Below, piece by piece: positions 59,466 through 64,000 of a stretch of DNA of 64,000 bases. This DNA comes from Alkalibacterium olivapovliticus (lineage in GTDB: Bacteria > Bacillota > Bacilli > Lactobacillales > Carnobacteriaceae_A). The stretch's first letter is position 1. Each line of letters begins with the position of its first letter. A model generated the notes under the pieces. The model was given only the letters and a program-made list of their open reading frames with translations. It had not been told where the DNA came from and did not search any database. The position numbers and the translations under genes were made by a program. The stretch spans positions 62,001 through 126,000 of the forward strand of contig NZ_PVTO01000002.1 in NCBI RefSeq assembly GCF_003003275.1, written 5' to 3'.

Positions 59466-60602
59466 TCACTCTATTTCTTTCATCTGATGATACACTGCAT
59501 TAAACACGTCTTTAAACTGTTCTACTTCTTCCAGAGTATTATAGTGACTCAGACTGATTCTCACTGCGGACTCTGCTTCATTTTTTGAATAGCCCATATC
59601 CTGTACTGTAGGCGTTTTGGTTTTCCGTTTACTCGAACAGGCACTAGTCGTCGAAACGAATATGCCCACTTTTTCCAGAGCATGTACAATGATTTCTCCT
59701 CGAATATTATGAACACCGAAACAGACTATATGTGGGGCACTATTTTCAGGAGTAAATAATGTTACTTTATCAAAAATGGACAAGTAATCTGTTAGTTCCC
59801 TTTTCAGTCTGTTTAACTCTCTTCTTTTTTCAGCACTTTGATCCAGCAGTATCCTAAGTGCTTTAGCCAATGCTACATTGCCCGGAACATTCTCTGTCCC
59901 ACTGCGCATCCCGTTTTCCTGTCCTCCACCACTCATGAGAGGCGCGAGCTGTCTTCCTTTTTTCAGATAGACAAAGCCAGTGCCTTTAGGAGCATGAAAC
60001 TTATGACCGGAGAATACCGCAATATCGATTCTTGATTCTGCTAAGTGTAAATCAAGTTTACCAACCGCCTGCACAGCATCGACATGAAAATGAATAGTCG
60101 GGTAGGCCTCCAGTACCTTCCCTATTTCAGTTAAAGGCTGGATACTGCCCATTTCATTATTCACCGCCATGATCGAAACAAGGACCGTATCTTTTCTAAT
60201 GGATTCTTTCAGTTCCTCTATATCTATTCGCCCCTCTGCATCAACCGACAGATAGGTCACATCCCATCCCAGCTTTTCCAGTTGATCGAGAGATTTGATG
60301 ACTGCAGGGTGTTCGATTACTGTGGATATTATATGCTTCCCAAATTCGACTTTTTCAATTGCAGTTCCTTTAATTGCCCAATTGTCGCCTTCTGTTCCCC
60401 CACTGGTGAAGAAAATCTCTTCAGGTTCGACAGCCATGAGAGAGGCAATCTGCTTTCTTGATTGTTTCAAAAGACTGTTTGCTTCTTCTCCTTTAGAGTG
60501 CAAGCTGGACGGATTTCCATAATACTTTCTGCTGACCTGCAGATAAGAATCAAGGACAGACTCATTTAATTCAGTAGTAGCTGCATTGTCAAAATAGATC
60601 AT
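59466..60602 (-). CDS. Cysteine desulfurase, NifZ-like
   Basis: This 378-residue PLP enzyme is the sulfur donor for ThiI by position, as in the B. subtilis NifZ-ThiI pair. Motifs are [44 protein letters not shown] with the PLP lysine and [15 protein letters not shown] with the catalytic cysteine. I start at [10 protein letters not shown] after AGAGAGGG; the upstream frame has no similarity. It differs clearly from the desulfurase at 36478-37626. Confidence 0.94.
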   Translation of the reverse strand: MIYFDNAATTELNESVLDSYLQVSRKYYGNPSSLHSKGEEANSLLKQSRKQIASLMAVEPEEIFFTSGGTEGDNWAIKGTAIEKVEFGKHIISTVIEHPAVIKSLDQLEKLGWDVTYLSVDAEGRIDIEELKESIRKDTVLVSIMAVNNEMGSIQPLTEIGKVLEAYPTIHFHVDAVQAVGKLDLHLAESRIDIAVFSGHKFHAPKGTGFVYLKKGRQLAPLMSGGGQENGMRSGTENVPGNVALAKALRILLDQSAEKRRELNRLKRELTDYLSIFDKVTLFTPENSAPHIVCFGVHNIRGEIIVHALEKVGIFVSTTSACSSKRKTKTPTVQDMGYSKNEAESAVRISLSHYNTLEEVEQFKDVFNAVYHQMKEIE

Positions 60603-60704
60603 AATAAACCCTCTCTGCGATAATAGACTTTTACACATTTTCTTATTATAACAAACTTCTATTGAGAGCAAAACGTATCTCTAGTATTTCTTCTTTTAAC
60701 CGCT

Positions 60705-60730
60705 AAAAAAGCCAGTCTTAGACTGACTTT
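60705..60730 (-). terminator. Terminator after ezrA
   Basis: AAAGTCAGTC pairs with GACTGGCTTT around TAA, followed by a T-run on the minus strand. Confidence 0.85.
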
Positions 60731-60745
60731 CAGCGTTCTATTATA

Positions 60746-62464
60746 TTAATCGTAAGACTTGTCTTTCTTATAGCTATCCAGCAACTCCGGGTACGCTCCA
60801 GACTCAATTGACTCCAGTTTTTCCCTAACCATCTTAAGTGCCGTTTCGAAATCATATTCTTCAAGAAACAGCAATTCACTGTACTTGATTGTTTCTATGA
60901 CCTCCGGATGTTCTTCTCTGTGACGGTAAAGCCTCTGACTTGTTAATTCAGTCAGTAATGCATTATCAACAATTGAATCTGTCTGTTCTGCCAGATTTTC
61001 GATATCATCTTCACACATCTTATGCAGTGCCATAACTTCTTTCAAATTCAATCTTGGTCTTGCCAGTTCTTTAGAGAGGCTTTCTAAGTGATCTGTTGTA
61101 TAGAAAAATAAATTTAAATACTCTTTTGGCAGACCTGGAAGATGTTTGCTCTCAAGGTAGCGTTTCATTTCTCTAAGGGCATATTCCATTTCTTCAATAT
61201 CAGTTTTGATTTCCATTTCTTTTTCACGGTAAGAGTAAAGATTTTGAGATAACTCCTTGAATGAATCGGAAATCTTTTCTAATTGTTCAAAACTCTCTTC
61301 AAGCAGGTCGTTCGCAGTTGAATACGGTATTTTATTATTAGACAATTTGGTTTCAATGTCATTGATCAGTGTGCTTTGTTCATTCAGAGCGGTTCTTAAT
61401 TGCTTAAATGACTGCTCTTCATTTTGATAAAGCGTATAACTCTGATTGATCCGGTCGATTTCAAAGCTCATTTCTCTATTTTGATCGTGTATATGCAGGG
61501 CTATTTTCTTCAGTTTTTTTACTAATTTAGTGACCTTGCTTTTTGCTTCTATCTCGACCTCCATATAATCATAAAGCTGATTGATCAGTTGTTCAACATC
61601 TTCAATCTTCTGATCAGCTTCCTTAATCTCAAGACGTTCGACATATGACTTCAACTGATTGATTTCATTATCTAAAGCATCCATTTCCTTTTCCATGCCG
61701 ATTGTTTCAGGGAATAGATAACCTTGATCGATCAATGTGCTATACCCTTCTTCTATTTCTTCTTTTTGCTGAACATAATCTGAATTGATCAGTTTAATCA
61801 CTTTTGGTATACGTGCCATCAGTTCTTCCATTTCAGATATATCTTTATCCAGTTTATTGACTATTACTTTGGCTTCTTCATGATCTCCCGAAGCAGTCAA
61901 GTCGGAGAACGACGTGAATTTGTTTTCTACCTCGCCTAATTTATCTTCAAGGCTGTTAATGCTGTCTCCAAATGTGAAACTGCTTGTCAGTAATTCTTTC
62001 CTGATTTTGTGGTATCGTTTTTTTATTAAATCCACTTTTTTCAAGTTTGCTTCTTCTCGCTGAAGAAGCTCATCGATTGTACTGATCAGTTCTTTTGAAT
62101 CATTCTCGATCTCTAAAAGAGCTGCATTGGCTTTCTCTTGGTATGTGCTTGCCTGTTTGAACCGGTAACGGTCAGTGGCCTGTTCTGCTTCAAACAAAAC
62201 GGCTTCTACCTCGGTCAGCCTTGTCTGTTCGATTTCGTTCACCTTTTTGACAGCCAGATCAGCAGCCGCCTTAGACTGTCCGGTTATTGTCATTTTGTTT
62301 AACTTTTCAGACTTATCCGAAGGCAAGAAATCCAATACCTCTTTTTTCTTATTATCTAATCGATCAATGTCAGTATAGTGTGTCTTTTTCAAGTAATATG
62401 TAGTCAAATATACAATGATCGCAAGTATAATGATGCTTAATATTACGACAACTTCAATTGTCAT
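60746..62464 (-). CDS. ezrA: Septation ring formation regulator EzrA
   Basis: This 572-residue protein has one N-terminal membrane segment (about residues 4-24) facing a long cytoplasmic coiled-coil region of spectrin-like repeats (about 30-560). It limits FtsZ ring assembly to midcell. EzrA is specific to low-GC Gram-positive bacteria and fits the size and composition here (rich in Glu, Lys, Leu and Gln). It lies between the NifZ-like desulfurase gene and the fRMsr gene, the usual region. Confidence 0.93.
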   Translation of the reverse strand: MTIEVVVILSIIILAIIVYLTTYYLKKTHYTDIDRLDNKKKEVLDFLPSDKSEKLNKMTITGQSKAAADLAVKKVNEIEQTRLTEVEAVLFEAEQATDRYRFKQASTYQEKANAALLEIENDSKELISTIDELLQREEANLKKVDLIKKRYHKIRKELLTSSFTFGDSINSLEDKLGEVENKFTSFSDLTASGDHEEAKVIVNKLDKDISEMEELMARIPKVIKLINSDYVQQKEEIEEGYSTLIDQGYLFPETIGMEKEMDALDNEINQLKSYVERLEIKEADQKIEDVEQLINQLYDYMEVEIEAKSKVTKLVKKLKKIALHIHDQNREMSFEIDRINQSYTLYQNEEQSFKQLRTALNEQSTLINDIETKLSNNKIPYSTANDLLEESFEQLEKISDSFKELSQNLYSYREKEMEIKTDIEEMEYALREMKRYLESKHLPGLPKEYLNLFFYTTDHLESLSKELARPRLNLKEVMALHKMCEDDIENLAEQTDSIVDNALLTELTSQRLYRHREEHPEVIETIKYSELLFLEEYDFETALKMVREKLESIESGAYPELLDSYKKDKSYD

Positions 62465-62595
62465 TTTTTTCCCTCCAACTATAGTTGCGTATGCTTAACT
62501 ATCTCTCTCTTATATAGTATATCAAACTTATATCAATTATGTTATACTAGCAAGCAAATTATATTAAATAATAATGAACATGAGAGGACAGTTTG

Positions 62596-63057
62596 ATGAC
62601 TACGGAACTAAACTATATGATCAGCAAACAATTACACGCACTAATAGCAGATGAACCTAACTTAATAGCCATTTTGAGTAATGCGTCTGCTTTGATCAAT
62701 GAACAGTTTGATGATATCAACTGGGCAGGATTTTATTTATGGGATGAAGAACAGGATGAGCTTGTTCTCGGTCCTTTTCAAGGAAAGGTAGCCTGTGTTC
62801 GCATCAAAAACGGATCAGGTGTGTGTGGAACAGCCTTTAATGAGGAACGGACTATAATCGTTCCTGATGTCCACCTATTCCCCGGTCACATCGCCTGCGA
62901 TGCTGCCAGTCAATCAGAGATTGTAGTACCGTTAGTGAAGAACGGGAAAAAAATAGGAGTGTTAGATATAGATGCACCCGTTAAAGACCGCTTTTCTGAA
63001 AAAGATAAAGAAGTCCTTGAAGAGTTAGCAGCAGTATTACTGCAGGCAATCATTTAA
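62596..63057 (+). CDS. Free methionine-(R)-sulfoxide reductase (GAF domain)
   Basis: This 153-residue single GAF-domain enzyme repairs free methionine R-sulfoxide. The three family cysteines are visible: KVACVRIK (about residue 74), GSGVCGTAF (about 84) and GHIACDAASQSEIVVPL (about 108). The GAF core contains FDDINWAGFYLW. Start is the ATG seven bases after GAGAGGA. It diverges from ezrA and converges with rpsD. Confidence 0.93.
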   Translation: MTTELNYMISKQLHALIADEPNLIAILSNASALINEQFDDINWAGFYLWDEEQDELVLGPFQGKVACVRIKNGSGVCGTAFNEERTIIVPDVHLFPGHIACDAASQSEIVVPLVKNGKKIGVLDIDAPVKDRFSEKDKEVLEELAAVLLQAII

Positions 63058-63069
63058 GTTCCCTCTACG

Positions 63070-63106
63070 AAAAGACCCTTATCACAATGTGATAAGGGTC
63101 TTTTCG
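63070..63106. terminator. Bidirectional terminator between the fRMsr gene and rpsD
   Basis: AAAAGACCCTTATCAC pairs perfectly with GTGATAAGGGTCTTTT around AAT, between convergent genes. Confidence 0.93.
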
Positions 63107-63140
63107 TTTAAGTCCATTCAAAAGGCAATTAATGTTCCTA

Positions 63141-63746
63141 TTATCTGTTGTAGTACTCAACGATAAAGGCTTCATCGATTTCAGCAGGCATTTCTTCACG
63201 TAATGGTAAGCGTGTAAGAGTTCCTTCAAGTTTTTCATCGTCAAATGACACGAAGTCAGGACGACCAAAAATAGATTCTACTGATTCTTTGATGATCTTA
63301 AGATCTTTAGATTTTTCACGAACACCAACAACATCTCCAACAGAAACGCTGAATGATGGAATATCAACACGTTTACCGTTAACAGTGATGTGGCCGTGGT
63401 TAACTAATTGACGAGCTTGACGACGAGTAGTCGCAAGACCCAATCTGTAAACAATATTATCCAGACGTTGTTCAAGTAAGACCATGAAGTTAACACCGTG
63501 TTTACCTTCACGCATTTTACCAGCTTTGTTGAATAAATTGAAGAATTGACGTTCATTTAATCCATACATGAAACGCAGTTTTTGTTTCTCTTTAAGTTGT
63601 AATCCGTATTCTGATAATTTGATACGGCCAGTCGGTCCGTGTTGACCCGGTACGTAAGGACGTCGAGCTAATTCTTTACCGCTTCCAGTTAAAGAGATGC
63701 CTAAACGTCTTGATTTTTTCCATGATGGTCCTGTATATCTTGACAT
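63141..63746 (-). CDS. rpsD: 30S ribosomal protein S4
   Basis: This 201-residue primary rRNA-binding protein nucleates the small subunit. The N-terminal region [16 protein letters not shown] lacks the zinc-binding cysteines, so it is the C-minus form. [20 protein letters not shown] and the S4 domain ([20 protein letters not shown]) follow. It is a single gene, away from the main ribosomal cluster, as in Bacillus. Confidence 0.97.
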   Translation of the reverse strand: MSRYTGPSWKKSRRLGISLTGSGKELARRPYVPGQHGPTGRIKLSEYGLQLKEKQKLRFMYGLNERQFFNLFNKAGKMREGKHGVNFMVLLEQRLDNIVYRLGLATTRRQARQLVNHGHITVNGKRVDIPSFSVSVGDVVGVREKSKDLKIIKESVESIFGRPDFVSFDDEKLEGTLTRLPLREEMPAEIDEAFIVEYYNR

Positions 63747-63955
63747 TATTGAATTCCTCCATTAAATATGATTTTTCATCCCTTTTTAATCGGAATGACT
63801 ATGGAGTAAAATAACGTTTGGAAGTTCAGTAGTACGTGCAGTTGCTTTTCAATCTTCACCAATGCAGCCGCTGGTTACACAATTGCGCTCATACGTTTAT
63901 ATGGCAAGGAACTGTTGACGCGATTACCACTTCCTGCTGCGGTATTTTACACAAA
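63747..63955 (-). ncRNA. Structured rpsD leader, probable S4 autoregulatory RNA
   Basis: The roughly 200-base leader has a long-range closing stem: AGGAAGTGGTA pairs with TACTACTGAACTTCC, enclosing GTAATCGCG and AGCGGCTGCATT hairpins. A leader upstream of a lone rpsD gene is the place where S4 represses its own mRNA in B. subtilis. I cannot confirm the pseudoknot by eye. A/T-rich bases lead to GGAGG before rpsD. Confidence 0.5.
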
Positions 63956-63959
63956 TTCA

Positions 63960-63988
63960 AGTATACCTTTTTATGTGTTCGAAGTCAA
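63960..63988 (-). promoter_or_regulatory. Promoter of rpsD
   Basis: Minus-strand TTGACT, exactly 17 bases and TATACT lie just upstream of the leader. It is a near-consensus vegetative promoter. Confidence 0.85.
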
Positions 63989-64000
63989 TGTTTTTAAAAT

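Noticed and set aside
36478-60602. The two cysteine desulfurases as a recent gene duplication
   Set aside because: They differ at most positions outside the motifs and each matches a different known subgroup by context, so they are old paralogues.

Overview
The window is a stretch of conserved, low-GC Gram-positive chromosome. Nearly every gene is a core gene and most lie on the minus strand. Gene content and order point to a rod-shaped member of the Lactobacillales, and Carnobacteriaceae-like lineages (Alkalibacterium, Marinilactibacillus, Carnobacterium) fit best. The markers are a fused glutathione synthase (gshF), a LiaFSR stress system, DUF1831 beside a cysteine desulfurase, an L27 with a cleavable N-terminal tail plus its protease Prp, and MinCD with MreBCD. 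The genus is inference; the phylum-level placement is secure.

Layout, left to right. 1-5.9 kb: DNA-uptake genes comEC, comEB and comEA behind ylbL, coaD and rsmD, with the start of holA at the left edge. 5.9-9.5 kb: ylbG, ylaN, typA and an inositol-phosphatase-family gene. 9.5-15 kb: the pyruvate dehydrogenase operon pdhABCD, with a 439-base control region holding a textbook Rex box, a promoter and two related palindromes; def diverges from it. 15.6-18 kb: a DUF1576 membrane protein, tRNA-Ala(GGC) and a HAD phosphatase. 18-20 kb: rnjA (RNase J1). 20-22.5 kb: liaF-liaS-liaR. 22.6-29.4 kb: the conserved alaS-ireB-ruvX-yrzB-mltG-udk-greA series, with a T-box leader before alaS. 29.4-34.7 kb: yitT, a lipid kinase, recD2 and an AraC-type regulator. 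34.8-40 kb: a sulfur cluster (mnmA, DUF1831, cysteine desulfurase, gshF). 40-42.2 kb: rarA, a 6S RNA and a universal stress protein. 42.3-45.9 kb: ackA and ytxK, then rplU-prp-rpmA with an L21 leader. 45.9-50 kb: minD, minC, mreD, mreC, mreB. 50-54 kb: a cold-shock gene and radC, which is split by a complete group II intron. 54-58 kb: a HAD phosphatase, valS with a T-box, and tpx. 58-64 kb: thiI with its own cysteine desulfurase, ezrA, a free-methionine sulfoxide reductase and rpsD with a structured leader.

Much of this order matches Bacillus subtilis (alaS to greA; rarA, desulfurase, mnmA, recD2; radC, mreBCD, minCD; L21-Prp-L27; thiI, nifZ, ezrA, rpsD).

The only clear mobile element is the 2,786-base group II intron in radC. 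It sits inside the codon that follows the HNH of the JAMM metal-binding motif. Joining the flanks at the boundaries proposed here restores a 227-residue RadC in frame. I found no prophage, CRISPR array, transposon or defence island. The most interesting non-coding signals are the intron, the Rex box and repeated palindromes before pdhA, a long stem-loop between pdhB and pdhC, the 6S RNA, two T-boxes and a putative LiaR operator.
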